A stretch of DNA of 49,501 nucleotides from an uncultured Lentisphaeraceae bacterium (GCA_949289005.1 CASEMQ010000044.1:1-49501); one strand, 5' to 3'. Counted from the stretch's first letter, positions 22,330 to 32,673 are shown. The notes: generated by a model not told the origin, from the letters alone. Program-made: numbers and translations.

Positions 22330-25078
22330 TCACGCGGGAACGCCGAGGGCGGCAAGCAACGCCAATTTGTTCGCCGCCCTCACCTTCGCCGCGCGCCATG
22401 TGCCGAAGTCGTGGAGCGACGTGACGGCGGCGCACCATCGTTTCAGCGCGTTGTGTTTGTCCTGCGCCGTGGCATCGTCCATCCCCTTCACCTCCAGCAC
22501 CACCGTCTCGCCCGACGCAAAGCGCACGATGAAGTCCGGGATATAGGTGCGCGCCACCCCTTGCGAGACGTAGCGGACGCGCAGCCCCACGTGGCGGTCG
22601 TTGCGCACGTAGGCCTGCACCGCCGCCATTCCCGCCAACGTCTCGGCGATGGTTTGTTCCCAAGTGCTGTCGTAGACCGCCGCGCCGATTTGGCTCTTCG
22701 GGCCGGTGAGTCTCGGTTCCTTGGTGGTGTGCCACGTGCGCATGGCGGCGGTGGAGCGCGTCGGCATGCGGCTGTCGCGCACGACGGAAAGTACCCGACG
22801 TTCTTTTGGCGTCAGATGCTCAAGCAAATGCTTCACCACCGCGCCCAACCGATAGGCATACGCCAAGCGCGACTCCGGGGTCTCAAGATCGACCTTCTGC
22901 CAGAAGAGGTTGTCTTCCCAGTGGCACTTCTCCGAGGCGATGAAGTCGCCCACCAACCGCACCAACGCGGCGAACAGCCGCGGCACGGCGATTCCCTGCC
23001 GCTTTTTCGCGAACTCCGGGCTTTCCAGCAATGCCTTCGCCATCGTGAAGAGCAACGTCTGCCGTCGCGGCGCGCTCTTGGCGATGTCGAGCGTGTAGAG
23101 GTCCCGCCGCTCCACCTTCATCCACTCGCCGAGGGTCTGGGCCATCTGCGCGGAAAGCGTGAGCGTCGGCTCCAACGTCAACTCCGGCACGCCCTTGAGC
23201 GACAGTTCGGGGGCGTTGTTGACATCGATACGGACGATATTGGGCCAGGCGATCTCGGCGGCCTCGCGCCCCGGCGCCACGGAGATGGGATAGGTTGGCT
23301 TCGTCTGCCCGCCTCCTCCCCCGCTCTCCGAGGGCAGGAAGCGGAACGGCACGCCAAGCACCTGCACATACTCCGGCTCGAGCAACCCCGTCTCCCCGTC
23401 CACGTCGTAACTCACCCGGCGGAGGCCACGGCCGATGACCTGCTCGCAGAGCAACTGGCTGGTGAAGGCGCGCAGGCCGAGGATGTGCGTAACCGTGCGC
23501 GCGTCCCACCCCTCCGAGAGCATCGCCACCGAAATCAGGTTCGTCACGGTCGCGCCCGGCTTGCCGGGCTTGCCCACGGTGGCGACGCGCCGCCGCAACG
23601 CCTCGCCCGCCGCCCCGGCCTTTTCGAGCGCCTTGGAGTCGATACGCAACAGGCGCGCCTCGTCGCACAATTCCCGCATATCGCCCAACGTCCCATTGCC
23701 GCCACCCTTGAAGTGTCGCTCGATGCGCTCGGCCGTCCGCGTGTTGTTCACCACGCTGATAAGCACCGGCGGCGTGGCCGCATGGGTTGCCGCCCACGTA
23801 TCCGCCGTCTTGCGCCAATCCGCCGCCAGGAGGGAATAGGCGTTGGCCAGCACCGCCGGCAAGGGCTCCGTGGTCTCCACCTCCTCGGCGATGGCCTCCT
23901 TGACGCCCTTGGCCTCGTAGAGGTCGTAGAGTTCGGGCAGCTTCGTCTCCGGGTTGATGGGGCCGACCGCGTCATACGGCATCCGCGGCGTTTTCACCAA
24001 CCCTGCCTCGATGCCATCGTTCAGCCCAAAGTCGCTGACAATCCACTTGAAGAGGAAGTCTTCCTTGCTCATTTTCCCCGAGGGGATGAATGGCGTGGCC
24101 GAGAAGTCGTGGCATCGCATAATCGGCACCACCCGATGGATACGGTCCAGCCCGCCCATCCAGACGGTGTGCTCGTCCTTCTCCTCGCCTTCGCCCTTGT
24201 AGTCGCTTGCCTTTGCCTTCGGCGGCAGGCGCCAGGCATGGTGCGCCTCGTCGTTGATAACCAAGAGTCGCGGCGCCTTGACCAGTTCCGCCCCCAACAC
24301 CGCGCGGGCATACGCACGGTCGCTCAAGGCCCCCCGCTTGTCCACGCCCCGCTTCTTGGCGATTTTCGCCGCGTCCTCCCACTGCATGGCCTGCCAATTG
24401 AGGATGCGCACATGCGCCTGCGCCAACGCCCCCTCCAGCTCCGTCGGTACCAAATAGCCATCATACTCCGCGCCACCCATCCCCGGGTCCAACCCAGCCA
24501 GGCGGTCGCGCACCGTCAGGTTCGGCGCCACAATCAAGAAGTCCCGGCAGAACCGCTTGTCGTGCGGATAGGTTGCCTTGTTGCACGCGTGCCAGGCGAT
24601 GAGCATGGCCATCACCTTCGTCTTGCCGCCGCCCGTGCAGAGTTTTGGTGCAGACACGCTCGAAGGGCCCGCCATCGCCTTGAAGTTGCCCATCGAACAT
24701 CCCCCACAACCCCTGACGCTCCGCCTCCGCGCCCTCCGTCAGCCAAATCAACGTCTCGATGGCCTCCAGCTGACAGAAGAAAGGCCGCGGCTCCACGACC
24801 CCCTCCTCCTGTCCCACCCCGCACCAACGCTCCAGCAACTGCCGCGTGACCGGCGTTATCCCCGGCCATCCCGCCGCGCGCCACGCCTTCACCCGCTCGC
24901 GGATGACCGCCACCGCCTCCAAGTGCACGAACTCCCCGTCGCCCCGGCTTTTCGTGTTGAACTTCGTGTATCCCGGCGCCCGCCGCCCCTCCACCTTCGT
25001 CAGCGAAACCGTCCCCGGCCGATGTTCCCAATGCCACGCCGGCTCCGCGTAAGGGCTGTTCAGGATCAGGCCGCTCAT
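22330..25078 (-). pseudogene. res: type III-like restriction enzyme helicase/nuclease subunit, frameshifted
   Basis: Start at 25078 overlaps the mod stop (ATGA). The N-terminal part (ILNSPYAEPAWHWE, FFCQLEAIETLIWL) is in one frame. The rest is in another: Walker A CTGGGKT, motif II NDEAHHAW, SATPF, QVIGRGLRR, and a C-terminal nuclease-like PDFIVRF...VVLEVKG. The frames join if one A is dropped from the A4 run at 24643-24646 (minus strand), restoring RVCTKLCTGGGKT. The whole protein would be about 915 residues, normal for the family. It uses ATP to translocate DNA and cut unmethylated targets. The shift may be a mutation, a sequencing error or an on/off state. Confidence 0.85.
24643..24646 (-). 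other. frameshift site in res (A4 run)
   Basis: Upstream frame reads F-E-R-V-C-T-K; removal of one A continues L-C-T-G-G-G-K-T in the downstream frame. The shift falls within the codons just before Walker A. Confidence 0.75.
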
Positions 25079-27615
25079 CGCGCCACCTCCCCGCGCAGCC
25101 GTCCCTCCTCCGTCAGCGCGAAGACGCGGATGCTTTCGAAGCCCTTGTCGTCGATAATCTTCACCGCCACCTTCAGGTTCTCCCCGGGCGTGAAGGGCAA
25201 ACTCCGCGTCCCCCGATACGCCTCCAGCCGCGCCGGCACCACCGCCCCCTTCAACGCCCGCCCCAGCGCCTCCCACACATCCGCCCCCGGGAAGAAGACC
25301 TGCTGCGGATTCACGCACCGCCCATCGTAATTGCCGTCCACCATCCACATCGCGATATGCGCCGGCCCGCCCGAGGTCATCGTCTGCCTCACCGGGTCGT
25401 AGTAGTCAAAGCCCAGCACCTCCGCCGTCAGCCGGCCATCCGCCCCAACCAAGAGCCGCACATCCGGCTGCCCCACCAAAATGAAACTCTGGTTGCGCGC
25501 CTGCCGCTTCAGCAAGTCCGTCATCTGCAAGTCCGTGTTCATCTGCACCGCCAACACCTGCGCGCCCGCCACCTTGCTCCGCGCAATGAAGTCCGCCGCC
25601 TCCGCCGTGAACTGAAACGCCGCGAAGACAATCAACTGCGGCCGCGGATAATGCGTATCCGCCTCGTCCAGCGCATCGCGCACAATGGTCAGACTCAACG
25701 GCGCCGACGCGTTCCCCATGCACACCAACGCCTCCCGGCCATCCTCCGTCACCCCCTGCGCGTGAAAATACTCCAGCGCCCCCGACACCTCCAGCGACCG
25801 GAACCGCAGCCGCGCCTCCCCCGTCCCCGTCTGGATTCCCGCCGTCCGCAACTCCGCCACCCACTCCTCCAACTTCTTCCCCTCCGCCATCCCCTCCTCG
25901 GGGTTCTCCAACAACGGCTCGATTGTCGGCACCGGCAACGCTTCCACCGTGAAGGGCCCCGTAACGCGCACCTTCCCCTTCTCAATGAGCGGCCGGTCCC
26001 ACAAGGTTTCCTCCTTCGACGGCACCCCGTTCGCGATGTCCCCCAACATCACGTGTGGCACCGTCTTGTAAACCAATCCACCGTCGATGCCCCGCTTCTC
26101 GTCCGCCAGCTTGTACCAATCGTACACCTGCGTGATCAGCCGCCGCTTCGCCAACGCCAAGGCCACCCGGCTCGTGTCAATCGTGATCCAACGCCGCCCC
26201 CATTCCTCCGCCACCACCGCCGTCGTCCCACTCCCGCACGTCGGATCCAACACCAAATCCCCCGGATCCGTCGTCATCAGCAGGCAACGCTCAATCACCT
26301 TAAGGGCCGTCTGGACTACATAAATTTTACCCTCTGGTCCAAGTTGGTTCTGGCCAAGTGTATCTCCCCACAAGTTCGTTAGTGGCGCATATGGGAAATC
26401 TTCGAAATAGCGAATATAACCTAATGTCTTCTTCCCTACATCGATACGATTAGCCTCAACCAGCCGATTCATACCTTCGGGATAACTCGCCTTCCATTGA
26501 TTCCCGGCAGACGGATGATAAACCTTTCCTTGATATTCAAACGGCTGTGGTTTTGGATTTAGCGACAAGCTTGTCAGATTGTCCAAACCATAAACTTTGC
26601 TACCTACCGGACGTTGCTCATATTTAAATGGACGTCCCGTCCTTTTTTCCCATTCCGAAATTGTCATTCGCGTTCCATCAGCGAACTCTAACTTACGATA
26701 TGCACTCGATCCTTCCCCCCCGAAAGACTTTTCCTTGTATAAGTCATGATATTTCATCTTATCCTTATTTTTGGCGTACCACAAAATATAATCACCTGCT
26801 CGATTTAAACCTTTCGAACCTAATCCTCCTGTCGTTGCATACATAATCATCTGGCTGAAATTCTCCACGCCAAACACTTCATCCATCACCAGACGCACTT
26901 GATGTACATGGTCAACGGAGATTTGCACAAAGCATGAACCACTTTCAGAAAGGAGATCACGTATAAGACAAAGACGATCTCGCAAATATGAAAGATAACT
27001 GTGAATTTCCCACTTCCACGTATCCCGAAATGCCGTAATCATTTCAGGTTCATTGGTCAAGTCTGTATCTTTGTCTTCCACCCGTGTTTGCCCAAAGACC
27101 GGAGTAAAATTTGAACCAAATCTGATGCCATAGGGCGGGTCCATGTAGATGCACTGCACCTTTCCCGCCAGGCGCTCATGCCGGAGCAGCGCGTTCATCA
27201 CCAGCAGGGAATCGCCCGCAATCATGCGGTTGGTCCATTGCATGGTGTGGTTGTAGGCATAGACATCCTCCAGGCGCAGACGGCGGCGGTCGGCCTCCGG
27301 GAAGCCGAAGAGGTCCAGTTGCACCGGGTCGTTGCGCGTGTCGGCCAAGGTGGCCCTGAGGATACGCAGGGGATTGACGGCCTCGTGCTGGTGGATGGTA
27401 AAGGTGGGCACCTCCACGTGGTCCTCGCCCTTTTGGTACCACTGGAGGCGTGGGATGTCGTGCGGGTCGATTTCGTAGACGGCCGGCGGTTCGGTCTCGT
27501 GGACGGTGCTTGTCTCGTTGGCCGCGGGCAGGATGGGGCGCTGGTGCCCATCGTGCAAATAGGTGTCGGGCTTGTCGCCCTGCGGCTCGTTGACGTCCTG
27601 CTTCTTCCTGGCCAT
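25075..27615 (-). CDS. mod: type III-like DNA methyltransferase (Mod), site-specific adenine methyltransferase
   Basis: 846 residues. The catalytic DPPY (159-162) precedes the SAM-binding DPTCGSGTT (457-465), the beta-class order used by type III Mod. The segment between them holds target recognition. DNA for that segment (about 26300-27130) is strikingly AT-rich while both flanks are GC-rich, which suggests exchange of the recognition domain. A C-terminal extension (about 560-846) is typical of Mod proteins paired with BPTD_3080-like Res. It overlaps res by ATGA. The start follows a 200-nt leader. Expected to methylate N6-adenine in a short asymmetric site. Confidence 0.92.
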   Translation of the reverse strand: MARKKQDVNEPQGDKPDTYLHDGHQRPILPAANETSTVHETEPPAVYEIDPHDIPRLQWYQKGEDHVEVPTFTIHQHEAVNPLRILRATLADTRNDPVQLDLFGFPEADRRRLRLEDVYAYNHTMQWTNRMIAGDSLLVMNALLRHERLAGKVQCIYMDPPYGIRFGSNFTPVFGQTRVEDKDTDLTNEPEMITAFRDTWKWEIHSYLSYLRDRLCLIRDLLSESGSCFVQISVDHVHQVRLVMDEVFGVENFSQMIMYATTGGLGSKGLNRAGDYILWYAKNKDKMKYHDLYKEKSFGGEGSSAYRKLEFADGTRMTISEWEKRTGRPFKYEQRPVGSKVYGLDNLTSLSLNPKPQPFEYQGKVYHPSAGNQWKASYPEGMNRLVEANRIDVGKKTLGYIRYFEDFPYAPLTNLWGDTLGQNQLGPEGKIYVVQTALKVIERCLLMTTDPGDLVLDPTCGSGTTAVVAEEWGRRWITIDTSRVALALAKRRLITQVYDWYKLADEKRGIDGGLVYKTVPHVMLGDIANGVPSKEETLWDRPLIEKGKVRVTGPFTVEALPVPTIEPLLENPEEGMAEGKKLEEWVAELRTAGIQTGTGEARLRFRSLEVSGALEYFHAQGVTEDGREALVCMGNASAPLSLTIVRDALDEADTHYPRPQLIVFAAFQFTAEAADFIARSKVAGAQVLAVQMNTDLQMTDLLKRQARNQSFILVGQPDVRLLVGADGRLTAEVLGFDYYDPVRQTMTSGGPAHIAMWMVDGNYDGRCVNPQQVFFPGADVWEALGRALKGAVVPARLEAYRGTRSLPFTPGENLKVAVKIIDDKGFESIRVFALTEEGRLRGEVAR

Positions 27616-27815
27616 AAAGGCGCCCTCCCGCTAGTTCCGGTAGAGCCGTCCGCCAAGAGGGCTTGAAGGAAACAAGCGGGAGGGCATACGCACCACGGCG
27701 CATGCCACACCCGAATGTTTGCTCCTTCGTTTGTCTGGCGGACTTTCTACCGAGCAAATCATTCGTGCGTGCTGCACGTTGACCCCTGCGGCTTCTCCCG
27801 CAGGCGATGGCTCAC

Positions 27816-27824
27816 ACTATACCA
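27816..27824 (-). promoter_or_regulatory. extended -10 promoter of the mod-res operon
   Basis: Minus-strand TGGTATAGT about 200 nt before the mod start. No -35 at standard distance. The leader it implies contains a 7-bp GC hairpin. Confidence 0.45.
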
Positions 27825-27937
27825 CAAAACCCCAGGCTTTGCCCCCCCTCAAGCGAACTTTCCTGTCGCGGAGAGGCCCGGCGACATCGGCCTGTGGGCG
27901 GGGAGGGCGCTTTCATGGCTTTTGTCGGGGGCGCGGC

Positions 27938-27983
27938 ACCCAAGCGGGCGCCACCCCGAGGTGGGGGTGGCGCCCGCTTGGGT
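27938..27983. repeat. 20-bp perfect stem-loop between mod promoter and GH2 3' end
   Basis: Arms 27938-27957 and 27964-27983 (acccaagcgggcgccacccc and its complement), loop GAGGTG. It lies 25 bp beyond the GH2 stop and may act as a factor-dependent terminator; no T-tract. Confidence 0.85.
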
Positions 27984-28008
27984 GAGGTTGCCTTGGGTTG
28001 GCCGAGCC

Positions 28009-31000
28009 TCAGGGGTTGTTGGGGAGGAGGATGAGGCGGTCGATCATGAAGTTGGGGCCGGAGAGGTTGCGGATGGCGAGGACGAGTTTGCCGTCGAGGA
28101 AGTCTTCGCGCTGGACGTTGAGGCGCGCCCAGTGCTCGCCGGTGGGGTTGGCTTGGGTTTTGTTGTGGGCGCCGACCTTGAAGGGGCGGCCCTCGAGGGC
28201 GCCTTCGGCGGTGCGGCCGTTGTTGTTGGGGTCGCGGAAGCGCACGAGGAGGGTGCCGACGACGGGGTCGAGGCCGGTGAGGGTGATGGTGAGGTTGTTG
28301 CCGACCCAGTAGGAGCCGTCGTTGTCAGACCAGGTGCAGAGGCCGTCGCCGGCGATGGCGTAGGCGCCTTTGGCGAGTTCGGCGCGGTCGTTCTTGGCCT
28401 TCCAGGGCATGGCGGTGTTTTGGCGGGTGAGGAAGGCGGCGCACTCGAAGTAGGCGGGGGCGGCCTTGTACTCGGCGGGGCGGGGCTTGGCCTCGTCGCG
28501 GATGGAGCGGAAGAGGGGCCAGAGGTCGGCCTCGGCGATGGTGGCTTTGGGGGCGAAGGCGTCGGAGGCCGCATAGTCGAGGAGGGAGCGGCGAAGCTGG
28601 CGGGCCTCGGGGCGGTCGGCGTCAAGGTCGAAGCCGCAGACGAGGAGTTTGCCGGGGCCGACGGCGGTCTCGAAGAGGGTGGCCGAGAGGCTTGGGTGGT
28701 GGAAGTCGGGCACGGGCATGGCCAGGGGCTCGAAGTCGGGGGCGGGCTTGGCGATGCGGAAGGCGGTGGAGCCCTCGACGAGGTGGCGCCACTGCCAATC
28801 TTGCCAATCGTCGGTGGGGAAGGCGGCGAAGGCGGGGCTGTCGGCCCGGACGGCCATGCCGAGGGTGGCGTTGGTCTGCCCGGAGAACCAGGCGCCGCTC
28901 CAGTAGACGGGGGTGAAGCGCGGCGAGAGGGTGGTCTTGGGGTGCGTGAGGTCGCGGGCCTTGAGGAGGACGCGCGCACCCTTGGCGAGGGCCTTGCGGG
29001 CCTCGGCGGGCGAATCGGTCACGACGACGCCGGCGGGGACGGCGTCGGAGACCGTGGCGGGGTAGACCCAGAGGGGCCAGCGATTGCGCCCGAAGCGGAG
29101 CTCGATTTGGGCGGGCGCCTTGGCGCCGGCGAGGGGAAGGGCGATGCGGCCGACTTCCTTGACGGCGCCGACGGGCACTTGGGCGCGGCAGACGCCGGCG
29201 TGGCCAAGGGCGGGGATGGCCCAGGGGATGTCCGCGTCGATGGGCGTGCGGCCGTTGTTACGGACGACGAAGGCGACGGCGAGGGTCTCGGCGTCGGTCC
29301 AGACGTGCTTGGCGAAGCGGGCGAGGTGGGTGACGGGCGCGAAGTAATCGGCGGTGGGCTGGGCGCGCCCCAGGCCGGGCTTGGGGTCGTAGAAGGCGTC
29401 GTACCAGCCGACGAGGGCCTCGCCCTGGCCCATGTAGTCCTGCACGCTGAGGAGCTGGAGGCCGTTGCAGGAGGGGGTGCGGAGGAAGCTTTCGATCTCG
29501 GCCTTGTACATGAGGCGGTTGGTCATGAGGGAGGCGCGGGAGAAGGTCTCGTTGAAGCGGAGGGTACCGGCCCGGGCGGCGCGCTCGCGCATGACCTCGA
29601 GGTTCCACGGGCGGAGGAGCCCTTCGTATTTGGGCAGCTCGTGGGCGTAGAGGGGGAAGACGGGCCATTGGCCGATCTCGTGGGCGACGGTGGGGATGGC
29701 GGTGCGGGCGTAGACGTCCTCGTAGTCCCAGTCGGTGCCCTCGCCGAGGCGGCCGCGCACGCCGCCCACGCCGGGATAGTGGTGGGTGACCATGAAGTCG
29801 TCGGCCTTGGAGATGTTGCGGGCGGTGGAGGCGGAGTAGAGGTGGCGGTTGTCATAGGCGCGGCACTCCTCCAGCCACTTGGCCATCAGGTCGAAGTCCG
29901 AGCCGCCGAGTTCGTTGCCCACGCTCATCGAGAAGAAGGAGGGCGCGTTGCCGTAGGCGTCGAGGATACGGAAGAGTTCCGCGTGGACCCAGGCGTCCAC
30001 CTCGGCCGATCCGCGGCCGATGGGCTTGACGTAGGGGTGCTTGGCCCGCATCCAACCCTCGACCCAGATGGTTTCGGGGGCGATGAGCATGCCAATCTCG
30101 TCGGCGGCGTCGAAAGCGGCCTTGGGCGGCGCCCAGGAGTGGTAGCGGGCCTCGTTGACGCCCTCGGCCTTGAGAGTGCGGTAGATGGCCAGCCAGGAAC
30201 CCTTGTCCATCGCTGGGTAGCCGGTGAGCGGGAAGTGGCAACAATCCAGGTTGCCGCGCAGGAAAAGCGGGCGGCCGTTCATCAGCAGGCGGTTCCCCTT
30301 CGTCGCGAAGGTGCGGAAGCCGAAGCGGATGGTGTGCGCGAGGCCTTTGTGCGTGAGGGTGAGCGTGTAGAGTTGCGGGTTGTCCAGCTCCCACGGGCGC
30401 GCACCGGGAATGCGGAAGCGCAGGGCGTCCGCCTCGTCGGGCAGACGCTCGATGGCGATGCCCTCGACGGAGGCCGCCACCTCCGCCGGCTTCACGCCCT
30501 CGGGCAACTTCACGGTCGCCACGTCCCCCAGCGGCGCGAAGACGCGCGCCTTGCGCAATGGGTTCGCGGGGCGGATCTCCAGCGTGCCGATGGCGCCATT
30601 CCAGCGCGTCTGCATCGAGTCGCCGTAGTTGTGGCCATCCTCGCCGATGGGTTGGATGAGGGTGTTGTCGATGGTGACGGCGATCGTGTGCTCGCCCGGG
30701 GTGAGCGTGCCGGCCGGGATGGCGTAGACGTGCGGGGCGGCGAGCGAATCGCACGAACCCAGCGGCTTGCCGTCCAGCGACACGGTGCTCTTCCAGAGGA
30801 CGCGTTCGAGGAAGAGTTCGTAGGCGCCCTCGGCGCCCGCCGGCACGGTGAAGGTGCGCGAGTAGGTGGCCGGGCCGATATACTGGTGGCGCGGGGTGAG
30901 GATGTTTACGCGCGGCTCCTGCGCGGCCGGCCCTAGGTCGGCATCGCCCAAGGTGCCGGGCAGCGCGATCGCCACCGGCTCGGCCTCGCCCAGGCGCACG

Positions 31001-31089
31001 CGCCACGCGCCCGCCAAATCCACCGTGGGCGGCCCTGCCCACGCGCAGGCCGTCAGCAGGCCCATCGACGTCAAAACCAGCGTTCGCAT
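28009..31089 (-). CDS. secreted glycoside hydrolase family 2 enzyme
   Basis: 1026 residues with an N-terminal signal peptide (MRTLVLTSMGLLTACAWA; LTAC could also be a lipobox). GH2 order: sugar-binding jelly roll (about 20-190, YSRTFTVP, GEHTIAVTIDN), immunoglobulin-like domain, then the TIM barrel with acid/base Glu in SVGNELGG and nucleophile Glu candidate in VAHEIGQW. A long C-terminal region ends in a further beta-sandwich. GH2 removes beta-linked galactose, mannose, glucuronate and similar sugars. Very GC-rich and host-like. With GH3 and DUF6067 it suggests a glycan-feeding organism. Confidence 0.87.
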   Translation of the reverse strand: MRTLVLTSMGLLTACAWAGPPTVDLAGAWRVRLGEAEPVAIALPGTLGDADLGPAAQEPRVNILTPRHQYIGPATYSRTFTVPAGAEGAYELFLERVLWKSTVSLDGKPLGSCDSLAAPHVYAIPAGTLTPGEHTIAVTIDNTLIQPIGEDGHNYGDSMQTRWNGAIGTLEIRPANPLRKARVFAPLGDVATVKLPEGVKPAEVAASVEGIAIERLPDEADALRFRIPGARPWELDNPQLYTLTLTHKGLAHTIRFGFRTFATKGNRLLMNGRPLFLRGNLDCCHFPLTGYPAMDKGSWLAIYRTLKAEGVNEARYHSWAPPKAAFDAADEIGMLIAPETIWVEGWMRAKHPYVKPIGRGSAEVDAWVHAELFRILDAYGNAPSFFSMSVGNELGGSDFDLMAKWLEECRAYDNRHLYSASTARNISKADDFMVTHHYPGVGGVRGRLGEGTDWDYEDVYARTAIPTVAHEIGQWPVFPLYAHELPKYEGLLRPWNLEVMRERAARAGTLRFNETFSRASLMTNRLMYKAEIESFLRTPSCNGLQLLSVQDYMGQGEALVGWYDAFYDPKPGLGRAQPTADYFAPVTHLARFAKHVWTDAETLAVAFVVRNNGRTPIDADIPWAIPALGHAGVCRAQVPVGAVKEVGRIALPLAGAKAPAQIELRFGRNRWPLWVYPATVSDAVPAGVVVTDSPAEARKALAKGARVLLKARDLTHPKTTLSPRFTPVYWSGAWFSGQTNATLGMAVRADSPAFAAFPTDDWQDWQWRHLVEGSTAFRIAKPAPDFEPLAMPVPDFHHPSLSATLFETAVGPGKLLVCGFDLDADRPEARQLRRSLLDYAASDAFAPKATIAEADLWPLFRSIRDEAKPRPAEYKAAPAYFECAAFLTRQNTAMPWKAKNDRAELAKGAYAIAGDGLCTWSDNDGSYWVGNNLTITLTGLDPVVGTLLVRFRDPNNNGRTAEGALEGRPFKVGAHNKTQANPTGEHWARLNVQREDFLDGKLVLAIRNLSGPNFMIDRLILLPNNP

Positions 31090-31390
31090 AACAACTTCCT
31101 TTCATTCAGAGAATCGACTGCCTTCAACTATAACGTTTCGCACACTGCCAAGAAACAGGCGTGCCGGGGAAAAACGCACTGCGTCCTTCAAGACGCAGGC
31201 GCAGGCACGGTTGTGTCTCGGATGGCCGGGGCGTGCGCGATGCCCCCGGGGCGGGAGCGGGGCGCAAGTTGGGTCTGTTTTCGGTGGTGGATTTTGGTAG
31301 AATACTGCCGAACGACGTAGAGTGCGCCGGGCTGGCCAGGCTTGGCGACGTGTTGCGTTTCCCGGTCGTGGACAAGTAAGGAGGATGCGC
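31090..31390. other. 301-bp divergent region, GH2 / ferredoxin operon
   Basis: Holds a minus-strand TATAGT (31127-31132) suited to the GH2 gene, a small hairpin ctgcgtc-N6-gacgcag (31179-31198), and the extended -10 at 31295-31303 for the oxidoreductase operon. No ORF is supported. Confidence 0.5.
31295..31303 (+). promoter_or_regulatory. extended -10 promoter of the 2-oxoacid oxidoreductase operon
   Basis: TGGTAGAAT about 87 nt before the ferredoxin start; no standard -35. Confidence 0.45.
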
Positions 31391-31630
31391 GTGGACAAGG
31401 CTGTTTTTGAGGTGCCGTATCCGGCGATTGAGGCGGACTGCTGCAAGAGTTGCGGGCGGTGCGTGGCGGCGTGCCCGAAAGGGTGCCTGGCCATCTCGGA
31501 TCGTTACAACCGTTATGGCGTGAAGGCGGTGGCGTACAAGGGCTCGGGGTGCGTGGGCTGCGGGATTTGCTTCTACAATTGCCCGGAGCCTTACGCGATC
31601 GCGATCGTGCGGAAGGGAGGCGCGCAATGA
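31391..31630 (+). CDS. 4Fe-4S ferredoxin subunit of 2-oxoacid:ferredoxin oxidoreductase
   Basis: 79 residues. Two CxxCxxCxxxCP clusters (CKSCGRCVAACP and CVGCGICFYNCP) bind two [4Fe-4S] centres that carry electrons away from the thiamine site. The start is decided by the ribosome site: AAGGAGG touches an ATG at 31385, too close to use, whereas the GTG at 31391 has a 6-nt spacer. Its stop overlaps the next start (ATGA). First gene of a three-gene operon. Confidence 0.9.
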   Translation: MDKAVFEVPYPAIEADCCKSCGRCVAACPKGCLAISDRYNRYGVKAVAYKGSGCVGCGICFYNCPEPYAIAIVRKGGAQ

Positions 31631-32673
31631 CGAAGTTCGTGAAGGGCAACGAGGCGGTGGTGATCGGCGCGCTTTACGCGGGCGCGGAGGGGTACTTTGG
31701 CTACCCGATTACGCCTGCGAGCGAGGTGGCGCACAAGGCGGCGGAGTATTTCCCGGCGACGGGGCGGGTCTTCGTGCAGGGGGAGAGCGAGGACGCGGTG
31801 GCGTATATGCTTTATGGTGCGGCGGCGGCGGGCTGCCGGGCGCTGACGGCGACCTCGGGGCCGGGCTTCTCGCTGATGCAGGAGGCGCTGAGCTACATGG
31901 CCGCGACGGACATCCCGACGGTGATCGTGGATGTGATGCGCGCGGGGCCGGGGCTGGGCAACGTCTATCCCGAGCAGGCGGATTACGGCCAGGTGGTGCA
32001 TGGGGGCGGGCATGGATCCTATCGGTGCATTGTGTTGGCGCCGGGGAGCGTGCAGGAGATGTGCGACCTGACGATGCTGGCCTTCGAGAAGGCCTTTGAG
32101 TTCCGCACGCCGGCCATCGTGCTGACGGATGGGCAGCTGGGGCAGATGATGGAGCCGCTGCGCCTGCCCAAGCGGGAGGCCGGGCCGGTGGACACGTCGG
32201 CCTGGGCAACGCAGGGCAACGCGAAGACGCGCCGCAACCTGCTCACCTCCATCTACCTCGACGCGCCGGCGCAGGAGGCGATGAATATTCGCCTCCAAGA
32301 GAAGTACGCGCGGATGGAACGGGCGTTCCAGCGCGCGGAGCTGTATCGTTGCGACGACGCGGAGGCGGTGTTGCTGGCCTTCGGGTCGAGCGCGCGGACG
32401 GCGCGGAGCGCGGTGGACGCCCTGCGGGAGGCGGGCGTCAAGGCCGGGCTCTTCCGGCCCATCACGCTCTCGCCCTTCCCGATCGACGCGCTCAAGCCCT
32501 TGGCGGGCAAGCGGCTGTGGACGGTGGAGATGAGCGCGGGGCAGTTCCGCGACGACACGGTGCTCCATTTGGCCAAGGCCGGCATCCTGGCCGACGTGGG
32601 GCTCATCCACCGCATGGGCGGCATGCTCATCCCCGTGGCCGACATCGTGCGCACCGTGAAGGAGGCTTTGTGA
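31627..32673 (+). CDS. vorB: 2-oxoacid:ferredoxin oxidoreductase alpha subunit (VorB/KorA-like)
   Basis: 348 residues starting at ATGA overlap. N-terminal domain with KGNEAVVIGALYAGAEGYFGYPITP and TATSGPGFSLMQEALSYM is the classical pyrimidine-binding alpha fold; the C-terminal domain includes VLLAFGSSARTARSAV. It acts with the beta-gamma subunit to decarboxylate a 2-oxoacid to acyl-CoA while reducing ferredoxin, a hallmark of anaerobes. I favour branched-chain 2-oxoacid (Vor) from subunit style, but 2-oxoglutarate (Kor) is possible. Confidence 0.88.
   Translation: MTKFVKGNEAVVIGALYAGAEGYFGYPITPASEVAHKAAEYFPATGRVFVQGESEDAVAYMLYGAAAAGCRALTATSGPGFSLMQEALSYMAATDIPTVIVDVMRAGPGLGNVYPEQADYGQVVHGGGHGSYRCIVLAPGSVQEMCDLTMLAFEKAFEFRTPAIVLTDGQLGQMMEPLRLPKREAGPVDTSAWATQGNAKTRRNLLTSIYLDAPAQEAMNIRLQEKYARMERAFQRAELYRCDDAEAVLLAFGSSARTARSAVDALREAGVKAGLFRPITLSPFPIDALKPLAGKRLWTVEMSAGQFRDDTVLHLAKAGILADVGLIHRMGGMLIPVADIVRTVKEAL

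Larger units (their letters stand above)
27616..28008. other. 393-bp intergenic region between mod and the GH2 gene
   Basis: Contains the minus-strand promoter for mod with a long leader (a cctgcgg...ccgcagg hairpin at about 27785-27803) and a 20-bp stem-loop near the 3' end of the GH2 gene. No ORF is supported. Confidence 0.55.

Noticed and set aside
27715..30936. 1073-codon open frame on the plus strand opposite the GH2 gene
   Set aside because: Low-complexity Gly/Ala/Glu/Val composition; the GH2 frame explains the region.
31385..31387. ATG start for the ferredoxin gene
   Set aside because: AAGGAGG directly abuts this ATG; the GTG at 31391 has the correct spacing.
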